Shown piece after piece: positions 32,922-42,168 of a stretch of 64,000 nucleotides of DNA; positions within the stretch are counted from its first letter, which is position 1, and the number at the start of each line of letters is the position of its first letter. The translations under genes were made by a program, and so were the position numbers. The notes below the pieces were generated by a model. That model saw nothing but the letters and a program-made list of their open reading frames with translations. It had not been told where the DNA came from and did no database searches. The stretch comes from Klebsiella variicola. GTDB taxonomy: Bacteria > Pseudomonadota > Gammaproteobacteria > Enterobacterales > Enterobacteriaceae. The DNA is taken from NCBI RefSeq assembly GCF_000828055.2, contig NZ_CP010523.2, positions 4,836,001 to 4,900,000 on the forward strand. The letters are read 5' to 3'.

Positions 32922-34304
32922 TCAGAACCACGCCTCAAACATCCCGCCGACGTTCAGCGAATCCAGCTGCTGGTCCTGGGTGCCGTTAACCTTCGCGGTA
33001 TGCTCGTTGTCCACCTGGCCACCGGTCACGTAGAAGCGCAGCATCGGACGGAACTCCGGCCCCATGCCGATGGCGATGTTCTGCGACAGCGTCAGCTTCC
33101 AGCCGTGGTTATCCCCGCCCTGGTCGTAATCCACGCGCTGGTAGCCCGCTTCCAGCCAGGTGGAGTGCACGTCGTTCCAGAAGTACATTGGCCGCACGAT
33201 GGCGCCGTAGTTTTTACGGTTGTCGGTATTGTCCTTGCCGTTGTCATAGTCATGGAAAGCCAGCAGGTATTCGATCTGCGCCTGCTGGGTGAACTTATGG
33301 CTGCCCTCGAAGCTGGCGTAGACCGTGGTCAGGTCGTCGGTTTTGTTGTAGACGCTGTTATCCGAGTTGTCGGAGTAGCGCAGGATCACCTTGTTCACCC
33401 CGCTGTCGTTGGTGTGGCTCAGCACCAGGCCGCCCTGCCAGGCTTCGAGGCGCGCGTCGCTGTCCACCGCCTTCGAGTCAAAGCCGTAGTTGGCGTACAC
33501 CTCGACGTCGATCGGCCCGGCCTTGATGTTGTGGGTTTTGGTGGTCAGCGCGTAGTGGCCGTTGTCGCCGGTGTCGGAGCTGCCGGTACAGGTGATGCGC
33601 GACGGGTTGGTCTCGTCGGCCATCACTTCCGGGCTACAGGATTTCACCTGCGACACCGTCGCCACGTCGAACTGCACGCCGCCGATATCAAAGTTCTTCA
33701 CCCCGGCGCCCTGGCCGTCATGGTTCATCCAGAAGTAGTCGTTGATCCCCTGTTGCGGACGCTGGTGGAAGTCGCGGCCGGCCCAGAGATAGGCGTTGGG
33801 GTTGGAGTCGAGGACGTTGGTGACGCCGACGTAGGCCTTCTTCAGGTTAACCTCGTCGCTCCAGTGGTCGAACATCACGTTAAGATCCCAGATAGCCCCC
33901 TGCGCGCTTTTGAAGGCCTTGCTGATCTGGAATTCGCCGCCGTTGCTTTCGTTGCCCAGGCGGCCGATCGCCGAGGCGCCGTTATAGGAGCCGTCGACGC
34001 CGACATATTTCTGGTCGCCGGTCTGGAAGTGGGCGCCATAGCGGGCGTAGCCGCTGAACTTGAGGCCGAACGGAATGGCCATATCCGGCGAGGCGGCGGT
34101 GGTCTGCGGGTTGGTGATCACGTCGACCTTTTTGTCGGCCGCGGCGTCGATTTTCGCCTGGCGTTCGGCCAGCGCTTTATCAACGGCTTTGGCGACGATG
34201 GCGTCGATCTGTTCCTGAGTAAATTCTTGCGCCATTACAGAGGTAAGCGGAAAAAACGCGGCGATAACCGCCATGGTTAATGGAAGTTTTTTTATCATTG
34301 TCAT
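32922..34304 (-). CDS. LamB/ScrY-type carbohydrate porin
   Basis: A 460-residue outer-membrane protein. The signal peptide ends T-S-V-M-A; a short coiled-coil-like stretch follows (F-T-Q-E-Q-I-D-A-I-V-A-K-A), a feature of ScrY-like porins absent from LamB itself. The beta-barrel begins F-S-G-Y-A-R-Y-G-A-H and ends with an aromatic C-terminus (F-E-A-W-F) needed for BAM insertion. A loop contains a Cys pair (S-C-S-P ... I-T-C-T). It should form a trimeric sugar channel. Its proximity to xylA, xynT and xynB suggests xylo-oligosaccharide uptake, but it has its own upstream region and the substrate is not shown by sequence. Confidence 0.85.
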   Translation of the reverse strand: MTMIKKLPLTMAVIAAFFPLTSVMAQEFTQEQIDAIVAKAVDKALAERQAKIDAAADKKVDVITNPQTTAASPDMAIPFGLKFSGYARYGAHFQTGDQKYVGVDGSYNGASAIGRLGNESNGGEFQISKAFKSAQGAIWDLNVMFDHWSDEVNLKKAYVGVTNVLDSNPNAYLWAGRDFHQRPQQGINDYFWMNHDGQGAGVKNFDIGGVQFDVATVSQVKSCSPEVMADETNPSRITCTGSSDTGDNGHYALTTKTHNIKAGPIDVEVYANYGFDSKAVDSDARLEAWQGGLVLSHTNDSGVNKVILRYSDNSDNSVYNKTDDLTTVYASFEGSHKFTQQAQIEYLLAFHDYDNGKDNTDNRKNYGAIVRPMYFWNDVHSTWLEAGYQRVDYDQGGDNHGWKLTLSQNIAIGMGPEFRPMLRFYVTGGQVDNEHTAKVNGTQDQQLDSLNVGGMFEAWF

Positions 34305-34634
34305 GAGTTTCTCAATATAGGTTAATTTTATTCAGACAATAACCAGCCTATTCTGAGCTGACAGAATATGTCGCTATCATCAGAACAAGTTATTTTTTAT
34401 TTTGTACGGTCACAGAGGCATTACACAATTATCGCGACTCTTCCTCCTTCACTAATATTAAACAGGTGGCACAATAGCAGAACCATCCGCACGGCGGATT
34501 GTTCTGCTATAAACAGTCAAACAGATGGCCTTACGGCGCAGACAGCATAAATACAACACGAACCAATAAAGGCTATTTCCCGGCAGCGGACAAACAGCGT
34601 AATACATGCCCCCGCAGGGGCATGTCAGCAAAAT
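34305..34634. other. Intergenic region between the porin and xylA
   Basis: An A/T-rich stretch of 330 bases. It should hold the porin promoter (leftward) and the xylA transcript end. A perfect inverted repeat ACATGCCCC-cgca-GGGGCATGT at 34604-34625 lies just after the xylA stop and may protect or terminate its mRNA, although the T tract is weak. The only open frame (34368-34550) shows no family features. Confidence 0.55.
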
Positions 34635-35954
34635 TTAACCAAAGATATAGGTATTGACGAGATTTTCGAGTAATTCCTGACGCCCGCTCTGATGCTGCGG
34701 ATTCAGATTATGCTGCTCAGCGTATCGGGCAATATTATCCAGCGACATCTGCCCGGTCATAATTTTCTGCCCCAGCTCGCTCTGCCAGCCGGCATAGCGT
34801 TTTGCCAGACCCTGATCGAGCTTGCCATCCTCAATCATGCGCGCGGCCAGCTTAAGGGACAGCGCCATCACGTCCATGGCGCCAATATGGCCATAGAACA
34901 TGTCGTATTTGTCGGTGCTCTGCCGACGAACTTTGGCGTCAAAGTTCAGGCCGCCGGTGGTGAATCCCCCGGCTTTGAGGATCTCGTACATCACCAGGGT
35001 ATTTTCTTCCACGCTGTTCGGGAACTGGTCCGTATCCCAGCCGAGCTGCGCATCGCCGCGGTTGGCATCAACGGAGCCGAAGATCCCCAGCGCGATGGCG
35101 CTGGCGATTTCATGGTGGAAAGAGTGCCCCGCCAGAGTGGCGTGGTTGGCTTCAATGTTCACCTTGATCTCATTTTCCAGGCCAAACTGCTTCAGGAAAC
35201 CATACACCGTCGCGACATCGTAATCGTACTGATGCTTGGTGGGCTCCTGCGGTTTCGGCTCGATAAGCAGCGTGCCGCCAAAGCCAATCTTATGCTTGTG
35301 CTCCACCACCATCTGCAGGAAGCGGCCAATCTGCTCACGCTCCTGACGCAGGTCGGTATTAAGCAGCGACTCGTAACCTTCGCGGCCGCCCCACAGAACA
35401 TAGTTTTCGCCGCCGAGCTGGTGGGTAGCGTTCATGGCGGTCACTACCTGCGTGGCCGCCCAGGCAAACACCTCCGGATCGGGGTTGGTCGCCGCTCCGG
35501 CGCCGTAGCGCGGGTGGGTAAAGCAGTTGGCGGTGCCCCACAGCAGTTTCACGCCGGTTTGCTGCTGTTTCTCCGCCAGCACCTCGGTCATGATGGCGAA
35601 ATTATGCAAATACTCTTTCAGCGACGCGCCTTCTGGCGAGACGTCGACATCGTGGAAGCAGTAATACGGCACATTGAGCTTGTAGAAAAATTCAAACGCC
35701 ACGTCCGCTTTGCGTTTGGCCATTTCCAGCGCATCGCCCGCGGCCTGCCAGGGACGCTCAAACGAGCCGGCGCCAAACATATCCGCGCCATTCCAGCAGA
35801 AGTTATGCCAATAACAGGCGGCAAAACGCAAATGGTCTGCCATGCGTTTTCCCAGCACGATTTCATCCGGATTATAGTGGCGAAACGCCAGCGGATTATC
35901 GGTTTTGGGTCCGGCAAAGCGAACGCGATCAACCTGGTCGAAATAGGTTTGCAT
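34635..35954 (-). CDS. xylA: Xylose isomerase
   Basis: A 439-residue enzyme (E. coli XylA has 440) converting D-xylose to D-xylulose in the cytoplasm. Visible active-site elements: catalytic His in Y-C-F-H-D-V-D, metal ligands in [16 protein letters not shown] and [14 protein letters not shown]. No xylB or xylR follows. The gene is divergent from xynT-xynB, so this is probably a dedicated copy of a xyloside-use locus. The start has G-G-A-G at good distance. Regulation by XylR and CRP is likely from sites in the shared upstream region. Confidence 0.94.
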   Translation of the reverse strand: MQTYFDQVDRVRFAGPKTDNPLAFRHYNPDEIVLGKRMADHLRFAACYWHNFCWNGADMFGAGSFERPWQAAGDALEMAKRKADVAFEFFYKLNVPYYCFHDVDVSPEGASLKEYLHNFAIMTEVLAEKQQQTGVKLLWGTANCFTHPRYGAGAATNPDPEVFAWAATQVVTAMNATHQLGGENYVLWGGREGYESLLNTDLRQEREQIGRFLQMVVEHKHKIGFGGTLLIEPKPQEPTKHQYDYDVATVYGFLKQFGLENEIKVNIEANHATLAGHSFHHEIASAIALGIFGSVDANRGDAQLGWDTDQFPNSVEENTLVMYEILKAGGFTTGGLNFDAKVRRQSTDKYDMFYGHIGAMDVMALSLKLAARMIEDGKLDQGLAKRYAGWQSELGQKIMTGQMSLDNIARYAEQHNLNPQHQSGRQELLENLVNTYIFG

Positions 35955-36365
35955 GATGAACTCCGAAATTGAGAAAGAGGAAAATTAACAACTGTGACAC
36001 ATCGTGTATTCTCATCGTCGGTTGCTCAATTACGTTATTTCACTCGGCGATTGAGAAAATGCTCAAATGTGAGCCATCTCGCAAATAAAACTATTTTAAA
36101 TATCTCGCTTCGCGCGCGTATAGAGTACACTCCTTGGGGAATTCAGGTATCCATATCAAATTAAAATGCCGGTTTTGTCACATTGCCTGTCTGCCAGAAA
36201 ATTAGCGGCGGATAACGGTTCAATGCAGGTGATACAGGCCTTTGCTTCGAGGATCACAGAAGTAAAAAAACATAATTACGTAATTTAAAAACGTAATAGA
36301 TTCTTCCAGGTCAACTGTGTCAGAAAGTGTTTCACCTACACAAAACAAACCGGAGTCTGCTTAGA
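35955..36365. promoter_or_regulatory. xylA-xynT divergent control region with CRP and XylR-like sites
   Basis: AAATGTGAGCCATCTCGCAAAT-type CRP site at 36065-36086 (TGTGA-N6-TCGCA). At 36019-36060, GTTGCTCAATTACGTTATTTC and GATTGAGAAAATGCTC resemble the XylR operator arms of E. coli xylA (GAAATAACxTAATTGAGCAA on the other strand). A second A/T-rich repeat, ATAATTACGTAATTT, lies at 36272-36286 closer to xynT. Confidence 0.6.
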
Positions 36366-37820
36366 ATGAGTAAAAACATAATGCACAGTCGGCATGATGA
36401 ATATCATAAATTAACCCGTGGAGAACGAATTGGTTATGGCATGGGCGACTTTGCACAAAACCTGGTTTTCGGCACAATTGGGGGTTTTCTGGCTTTGCAT
36501 ATGCTGACGGTAAATACCATCAGCACGGCAACGGCAGGCTTTATTTTTCTTTTTGTCCGCATCATTAATGTGTTTTGGGATCCGATGGTCGGAACCTACG
36601 TGGATAAACGAACCTCGAAAGCGGGGAAATATCGTCCCTGGCTGTTACGAGCCGGCGTTCCGCTGGTGATCCTGTCGGCATTACTGTTCGCGCCCATCCC
36701 TGGGGTGAAAGGTTCGGTGGCTTTCGCCTTTATTATTTATCTGGCGCTGGACTTAGTTTATTCCTTAGTCAATATTCCCTATGGCTCGCTGAATGCGTCA
36801 CTGACCCGCGACCCGGAATCGATCGATAAGCTGACCAGTACCCGCATGATGCTGGCCAACAGCGCCAACCTGCTGGTCTATACCCTGTTCCCGATGTTTG
36901 TGCAGATGGCGGCGCCGAAAGATCGCAGCCTGAAAGACACCGGCTTTTTTGGCCTTGAGCTGAATCTCGGCAACTATACCGATCCGTCGGCGAACTACGC
37001 CTGGTTTGGCGTGTACGCCATCTATATGATCATCGGCGCGGTGGCCCTGTTTATCTGTTATAAATTCACCAAAGAACGCGTTGTCGCGACCGCCGAGCAG
37101 ACCGCCAACGTCAAAACCACTGACCTTTTCCACGAACTCAGACATAACCGCCCGCTGGTGATCCTCGGCATGTTCTTTATGCTGGCCTTTACCTTCATGT
37201 TCTTCATGAACACCGTTAACGGCTTCTTCAACCAGTTCGTCGTCGGCCATTCCGAATGGATGGGCGCCGTAGGTCTCGTCGCGTCTATTCCCGGCATCGC
37301 CTTCCCGGTGTTCTGGCCGAAACTGAAAAAAATCTTTGGTAAAAAAGGCTTCTTCCATCTGTTCCTCGCCATGTTCATCGTCGGCGAACTGCTGACCTAC
37401 GTCTGGTCACGCGAAGGGATGCACGACGCCCTGTGGCTGGCCTACATCGCCACCTTTATTAAACAGTGGGGCTTAACCTCCGCCACCGGCTTTATGTGGG
37501 CGCTGGTACCGGAAGTCATCGCGTACGGCGAATTAAAATCTGGCAAACGCAATGCCGCCATTATCAATGCCATTATGGGACTCTTCTTCAAGATCGGCTT
37601 CACCATCGGCGGCGCTATCCCGCTGTGGCTGCTGGCGGTGTATGGATTTAATGAAAGCGGTGCCATGCAGAGCGCCAGCGCCATCGACGGGATCATTATG
37701 ACCGCGGTGTGGATCCCGATCGCGCTGGCCGCTATTTCGATGGTGATTATCCAGGTTTATCCGATCTCCGATAAACATGTTACCGACATTAACCGTCAGC
37801 TGGATGAGATCCGCGTGTAG
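36366..37820 (+). CDS. xynT: XynT-type xyloside/glycoside:cation symporter (GPH family)
   Basis: A 484-residue membrane transporter of the glycoside-pentoside-hexuronide family with about twelve helices. The conserved N-terminal segment G-E-R-I-G-Y-G-M-G-D-F-A-Q-N and the D-P-M-V-G-T-Y-V-D-K-R-T-S-K-A-G-K-Y-R-P-W motif (loop 2-3) are diagnostic. It imports xylosides such as xylobiose with Na+ or H+. I place the start at the ATG of 36366 with C-C-G-G-A-G upstream; the longer frame starts with a GTG at 36327 and no membrane logic. It lies directly upstream of xynB, as in Klebsiella xynTB. Confidence 0.88.
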   Translation: MSKNIMHSRHDEYHKLTRGERIGYGMGDFAQNLVFGTIGGFLALHMLTVNTISTATAGFIFLFVRIINVFWDPMVGTYVDKRTSKAGKYRPWLLRAGVPLVILSALLFAPIPGVKGSVAFAFIIYLALDLVYSLVNIPYGSLNASLTRDPESIDKLTSTRMMLANSANLLVYTLFPMFVQMAAPKDRSLKDTGFFGLELNLGNYTDPSANYAWFGVYAIYMIIGAVALFICYKFTKERVVATAEQTANVKTTDLFHELRHNRPLVILGMFFMLAFTFMFFMNTVNGFFNQFVVGHSEWMGAVGLVASIPGIAFPVFWPKLKKIFGKKGFFHLFLAMFIVGELLTYVWSREGMHDALWLAYIATFIKQWGLTSATGFMWALVPEVIAYGELKSGKRNAAIINAIMGLFFKIGFTIGGAIPLWLLAVYGFNESGAMQSASAIDGIIMTAVWIPIALAAISMVIIQVYPISDKHVTDINRQLDEIRV

Positions 37821-37878
37821 TTAAAAAAATTATAAATCAGACCGATTCGTCACTTTCCATTTTAAAAGGTGTAATGAA

Positions 37879-39558
37879 ATGTCACTTATTCAAAACCCGA
37901 TATTACGCGGCTTTAATGCCGACCCCAGTATTATTCGCGTCGAAGATACGTACTATATTGCCAACTCGACGTTTGAGTGGTTCCCGGGCGTGCGTTTACA
38001 TGAGTCGAAAGACCTGAAAAACTGGAACCTGCTGCCTTCGCCGCTCTCCACCACTACCCTGCTGGACATGAAGGGCAACCCCTCCTCCGGCGGCATTTGG
38101 GCGCCGGCGCTCTCCTGGGCCGATGGGCAATTCTGGTTGGTGTATACCGATGTGAAGGTCACCGAAGGCGCCTTTAAAGACATGACCAACTACCTGACTA
38201 CCGCGAAGGATATTCGGGGCCCGTGGAGCGACCCGATCAAGCTGAACGGTGTCGGGTTTGACGCCTCGCTGTTCCATGACGACGATGGCCGGAAATATAT
38301 CGTCCAGCAAACCTGGGATCACCGGGAGTACCATCACCCATTCGATGGCATTACCTTAACGGAGCTGGATACCAACACGCTGAAGTTAATGCCGGAAACC
38401 GCGCGCACCATCTACCGCGGCACCGCCGTGGCGCTGGTCGAGGGGCCGCACCTCTATAAACTGAACGGCTACTACTATCTGTTTGCCGCCCAGGGCGGCA
38501 CCGTGTTTACCCACCAGGAGGTGGTGGCGCGGTCGAAAACCCTCGAGGCCGACAGCTTCGAAACCGAGCCGGGCGACGTGTTCTTAACCAACGTCGACAC
38601 GCCGGACAGCTACATCCAGAAACAGGGCCATGGCGCGCTGGTCTCCACTCCGGAAGGCGAATGGTATTACGCTTCGCTCTGCGCCCGGCCGTGGAATCGC
38701 CCGGGGGAATCCATCTACGACCCGCGCGGCTGGTCAACCCTCGGCCGGGAAACCTCGATCCAGAAAGTGTACTGGGACGATGAGGGCTGGCCGCGTATTG
38801 AAGGCGGTCACGGCGGGAAAACCTTCGTCGAAGGGCCGAAAGACGCCATCTTCACCGAAAGCGCCGGCGATAATAGCCAGCAGGATGACTTTATCTCGCC
38901 AGCGCTCGACCCGAACTGGAATACCCTGCGGGTGCCGTTTACGGCCAAAATGGGCACCACCGGCGACGGCAAATTAACCTTAATCGGCCAGGGTTCGTTA
39001 GCCAATACGCATGACCTGTCGCTGATTGCCCGCCGCTGGCAGGCCTTCTATTTTGACGCCGCGGTGAAGGTGAAATTCGAGCCCTTCAGCTACCAGCAGA
39101 TGGCCGGATTAACGAATTACTATAACGACCGCCACTGGAGCTTTGTCTTCCTGACCTGGAATGAAATTAACGGCAAGGTCATCGAAGTTGGCGAAAATAA
39201 CCGCGGAAAATACACGTCGTACCTGAAAGATAATGCCATCAAGGTGCCGGACGGCGTGGAATACGTCTGGTTCCGGACCAAAGTCCGCAAGCAGACCTAC
39301 AGCTATGAATACAGCTTCGATGGCGTGACGTTCACCGAGATCCCGGTCCAGCTGGATGCCGCAGTGCTGTCCGATGACTATGTGTTGCAGAGCTACGGAG
39401 GGTTCTTTACCGGGGCGTTCGTCGGCCTGGCGGCGGTAGACTACGCCGGGTACGGCACCCAGGCTGAGTTTTATCAGTTCGAGTATCAGGAGCTGGGCGA
39501 TAGGTTAGCGGCCGATGGCAGCTACAGCTGGGAGGCTGGCGAGAAGCGGGATAAGTAA
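37879..39558 (+). CDS. xynB: Beta-xylosidase, GH43
   Basis: A 559-residue glycoside hydrolase family 43 enzyme that releases xylose from xylobiose and longer xylo-oligosaccharides. The five-bladed propeller domain carries catalytic base Asp in N-A-D-P-S-I-I, the pKa-modulating Asp in G-F-D-A-S-L-F and the acid Glu in L-V-E-G-P-H-L. A C-terminal beta-sandwich (about 335-540) completes the usual GH43 xylosidase. No signal peptide, so it works in the cytoplasm on sugars brought in by XynT; XylA then uses the xylose. It is 58 bases after xynT, probably cotranscribed. Confidence 0.93.
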   Translation: MSLIQNPILRGFNADPSIIRVEDTYYIANSTFEWFPGVRLHESKDLKNWNLLPSPLSTTTLLDMKGNPSSGGIWAPALSWADGQFWLVYTDVKVTEGAFKDMTNYLTTAKDIRGPWSDPIKLNGVGFDASLFHDDDGRKYIVQQTWDHREYHHPFDGITLTELDTNTLKLMPETARTIYRGTAVALVEGPHLYKLNGYYYLFAAQGGTVFTHQEVVARSKTLEADSFETEPGDVFLTNVDTPDSYIQKQGHGALVSTPEGEWYYASLCARPWNRPGESIYDPRGWSTLGRETSIQKVYWDDEGWPRIEGGHGGKTFVEGPKDAIFTESAGDNSQQDDFISPALDPNWNTLRVPFTAKMGTTGDGKLTLIGQGSLANTHDLSLIARRWQAFYFDAAVKVKFEPFSYQQMAGLTNYYNDRHWSFVFLTWNEINGKVIEVGENNRGKYTSYLKDNAIKVPDGVEYVWFRTKVRKQTYSYEYSFDGVTFTEIPVQLDAAVLSDDYVLQSYGGFFTGAFVGLAAVDYAGYGTQAEFYQFEYQELGDRLAADGSYSWEAGEKRDK

Positions 39559-39569
39559 GAGAGAGCAGG

Positions 39570-39600
39570 CCCACGCTACCGGTAAGGTAGCGTGGGGTTT
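39570..39600 (+). terminator. xynB terminator
   Basis: CCCACGCTACC - GGTAA - GGTAGCGTGGG followed by GTTT: an 11-bp perfect stem eleven bases after the xynB stop. Confidence 0.8.
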
Positions 39601-39802
39601 GTGGTGTGCGGGAACGCAACGGTTATGCGCTCCCGATTTTTTTCAGGCTTGCGCCGCAAGAGGCGAACGCGGTCTCCACTCCCACAGCAAGATCCGTTGT
39701 GATACTTAAAAAGCAATCCACCTGGAATCGCCGCATCTGGTGGGTTGATCGGCAAGGATTTTGCGAGCATCATCGCATTTATTTAGCTGCCAATGTAATG
39801 CT

Positions 39803-40672
39803 ATGCCCTCCAGCACGACCCTGCAACACGCGATCGAGAACATCACCATCTGGCGCAAAGGCGAACAGCGTGCGCCGCATAAGCCACTGCTGCTGCTGTA
39901 CGTCCTCTCGCAGTACCAGCGCGGCCATGCGCGGATGTTCGACTACGCCTCGGAGATACGCGATGAGCTGCATAGCCTGCTGGAACGCTTTGGCCCGCAG
40001 CGCCGCCAGTACCGGCCGGACATGCCCTTCTGGCGCCTGAAAGGCGACGGCTTCTGGGAGCTGCACAACAGCGAACAGTGTTCAACCCAGGGCAGCCGAC
40101 AGCCGCCCGGCAAAGAGCTGGAGCTCTGCCACGTCGCCGGCGGCTTCGATGAGCCACATTTTGCGCTACTCAACAGAAATAAGAAGCTGATCAATACCCT
40201 CGCCCATCAGATCCTTGAGGCGCACTTCCCGGAGAGTATTCAGGAAGAACTGGCTGAAGAGATGGGGTTTGATCTGCAGCAGATCCGCAAAGAGCGCGAC
40301 CCGCATTTTCGCCAGCAGGTGCTGCGCGCCTATAACTATGAGTGCGCGATCTGCGGCTTCAATATGCGCCATGATAATACCTCCGTCGCCCTGGAAGCGG
40401 CCCATATCAAATGGAAGCAGCACGGCGGCCCCTGCGAGATCCCTAACGGCCTGGCGCTCTGCGCGATTCACCATAAGGCTTTTGATAAAGGATCCATTGG
40501 TCTGGATGAGGATATGTGCATCCAGGTTTCGCCGGCGGTGAACGGCGGGGGCATCGTTGGCAGGCTTTTCTGGGATTTTGATGGTAAGCCGATTACCTTA
40601 CCGCAGGGGAAAGAATGCTATCCGCAGGAAGGGTTTGTGGCGTGGCACCGGCGGGAGGTGTTCAGGGGATGA
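39803..40672 (+). CDS. Predicted phosphorothioate-DNA-dependent HNH endonuclease (SBD-HNH)
   Basis: A 289-residue protein. The N-terminal half (about 1-150) carries G-E-Q-R-A-P-H-K-P-L-L-L-L-Y, the mark of the sulfur-binding domain of ScoMcrA-type enzymes that recognise DNA with phosphorothioate backbone. The C-terminal HNH nuclease has C-A-I-C-G, A-A-H-I-K-W, N-G-L-A-L-C and H-H-K-A-F-D-K-G, with zinc ligands and the catalytic His intact. Such enzymes cut DNA made phosphorothioate by Dnd systems, so the host should lack dnd. It stands alone between the xyn locus and AT-rich accessory genes. I use the ATG at 39803; earlier in-frame codons lack a good start. A general HNH restriction enzyme is the fallback call. 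Confidence 0.72.
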   Translation: MPSSTTLQHAIENITIWRKGEQRAPHKPLLLLYVLSQYQRGHARMFDYASEIRDELHSLLERFGPQRRQYRPDMPFWRLKGDGFWELHNSEQCSTQGSRQPPGKELELCHVAGGFDEPHFALLNRNKKLINTLAHQILEAHFPESIQEELAEEMGFDLQQIRKERDPHFRQQVLRAYNYECAICGFNMRHDNTSVALEAAHIKWKQHGGPCEIPNGLALCAIHHKAFDKGSIGLDEDMCIQVSPAVNGGGIVGRLFWDFDGKPITLPQGKECYPQEGFVAWHRREVFRG

Positions 40673-40794
40673 GGAGGTATGGGGATGGTGATAAGCGGGT
40701 TTCGATGCTGCCTTCTCGCTCCTGAACATCAACAGCTCCTTTCATGTCTGCGCCACCATCGTCTTTAAGCCACATATACGGAGGAATTAGCATC

Positions 40795-41304
40795 TCATTT
40801 GCTCCTCATCGTTGAAATTAACTGCAATGTAATAATGTAGAGTACAGTTGAAAGGCATATCACTATTATTAGCGATATATAAAAGAAAGTGTCATACATC
40901 GTATCGGCGTTCACACTCCCGAACAAGAAGTGGCAAATATCCCTTGCGATATCATAATCAAGATAGATTTCCGGCCTTGGAAGCGCACGTCCCAGAACCA
41001 AAAACAGCAATATAAAATAAATAATCTTACTGATTTTACGGGCAAGCGTTGTTAGAGCCAATGGCAACTCCTTATTGACCGCACCCTTAATTTCTCGTCC
41101 CTTTTGAGAAAACCAGTTTCCTTCATTGCGGTCAACAATCCAGTATTTTCCCAAGGGCAGCGGACCATCTTTTACTACTGCGCTGCATGCGGCTTTATTG
41201 CGATATACACCCCGCCCTGAATGTGCCATAAAAACACCGACGCTGTACAAATTAAAAGTCACATAATCAGCATCATTTAATATCAACTTTCCCTGTAGAG
41301 CCAT
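40795..41304 (-). CDS. Tlde1 (DUF2778) N-terminal half fused to membrane helices
   Basis: A 169-residue protein in two parts. Residues 1-70 (M-A-L-Q-G-K-L-I-L-N, F-M-A-H-S-G-R-G-V-Y-R-N-K, G-P-L-P-L-G-K-Y-W-I-V-D-R) match the N-terminal half of Tlde1/DUF2778, the L,D-transpeptidase-type T6SS effectors. The catalytic His and Cys of the second half are absent. Instead, residues 85-169 form two hydrophobic helices (K-I-I-Y-F-I-L-L-F-L-V-L and I-S-L-I-I-V-I-C-L-S-T-V-L) separated by an acidic loop. It cannot be a normal toxin; it may be a decayed effector or a membrane protein with a Tlde1-like recognition domain. The upstream neighbour has a similar helix-loop-helix layout. AT-rich, likely acquired. 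Confidence 0.65.
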   Translation of the reverse strand: MALQGKLILNDADYVTFNLYSVGVFMAHSGRGVYRNKAACSAVVKDGPLPLGKYWIVDRNEGNWFSQKGREIKGAVNKELPLALTTLARKISKIIYFILLFLVLGRALPRPEIYLDYDIARDICHFLFGSVNADTMYDTFFYISLIIVICLSTVLYIITLQLISTMRSK

Positions 41305-41478
41305 GATATACCATCGTTCCTTAGTGATTTGAGATATGGTAGTGGCTGGTTTAGAAAGGTTCCAGAGTTAGGCTATGATTTTCAGATAATATTAATTTTA
41401 TTAGGTATTGGGGTTAAAGCATTAGGTAGTATGTAGTGGCAGTGTTTATTTTTATAACAGAGAGAATTGGCATTCAGC

Positions 41479-42015
41479 TTATAAATGAACAAGTATTTTA
41501 CCAAATTCTTTTGGTAGTGATTTTTTTCGCAATGACCAGTAGCAAGCAATCGTTAAAAATAAGTAAAAGCTCACAATCGCCGCCATTGCGAAAGTTGAAT
41601 ATTTTTGTTGAGGGCATACGGAGTCATAAGGTAGTAAGCGAAATATTACCCAAAACAGGATGGTAAAGCTAAATATTTTAGCGAATTGCCGCAAGGTAGC
41701 ACTGACCAACCCTCTGAGAAGATCGATAATGATAAATTTATATTTTACTGCACGGCATAACGTGATTAAGACAGTCATAACAGGTACGCTGATCAATATA
41801 TTAGTCAGGATGCTAATATAGGTGTTCAGAGATTGCCAAACTTCTAAATCAGGCTCACCCAAAATGAAATGAGTAAACCTGTCAGCGCTCTGATAAGTAA
41901 AAATTACCATAATAGCGTCAACTAATCCCTCATACGGAATCACTTTCGCAACCACCACCATTACTACAGCGAATAATGTTAGCTTAATAAACAAATGAAA
42001 AACATGCCGGCTCAA
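41479..42015 (-). CDS. Four-helix membrane protein next to the Tlde1 fusion, unknown
   Basis: A 178-residue protein with four hydrophobic helices arranged as two similar halves. Each half has a helix ending in V/R-x-I/L-L/I-P, a polar loop with an F-x-H-F-I-L-G or equivalent, and a second helix. The first half resembles the C-terminal half of the preceding Tlde1 fusion (A-D-R-F-T-H-F-I-L-G versus A-R-D-I-C-H-F-L-F-G). I recognise no named family. The pairing suggests a duplicated membrane module, possibly immunity or accessory to the Tlde1-type gene 175 bases downstream. AT-rich composition points to transfer. Confidence 0.6.
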   Translation of the reverse strand: MSRHVFHLFIKLTLFAVVMVVVAKVIPYEGLVDAIMVIFTYQSADRFTHFILGEPDLEVWQSLNTYISILTNILISVPVMTVLITLCRAVKYKFIIIDLLRGLVSATLRQFAKIFSFTILFWVIFRLLPYDSVCPQQKYSTFAMAAIVSFYLFLTIACYWSLRKKSLPKEFGKILVHL

Positions 42016-42168
42016 TCTCGTCTCCTTGCATTGCGCAGTGCTCCCGGTCGGTCAATAATCAAGAATTGACCTGCTGGTACCAGGCCTCCCTTAGGGAGCA
42101 CTCTATATGTTCTACAGTTGCGGTAAGGAACTCATTTCATGCCCGGGATGACGGGCGCTTATTTCTGC

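Noticed and set aside
32826-34280. A 484-residue open frame on the plus strand opposite the porin gene
   Set aside because: It is an antisense shadow in high-GC DNA: the minus strand carries a clear signal peptide and beta-barrel porin, while this frame shows only low-complexity Val/His/Gly-rich sequence.
34692-35972. A 426-residue plus-strand frame opposite xylA
   Set aside because: xylA on the other strand is unmistakable with all active-site motifs; the antisense frame has no family features.
40795-41304. Active Tlde1 toxin
   Set aside because: The catalytic His and Cys segments of the family are absent, replaced by membrane helices.
41436-41666. A 76-residue plus-strand frame overlapping the membrane protein gene
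   Set aside because: It overlaps the end of the convergent membrane gene, lacks a convincing ribosome site and has no recognisable features.
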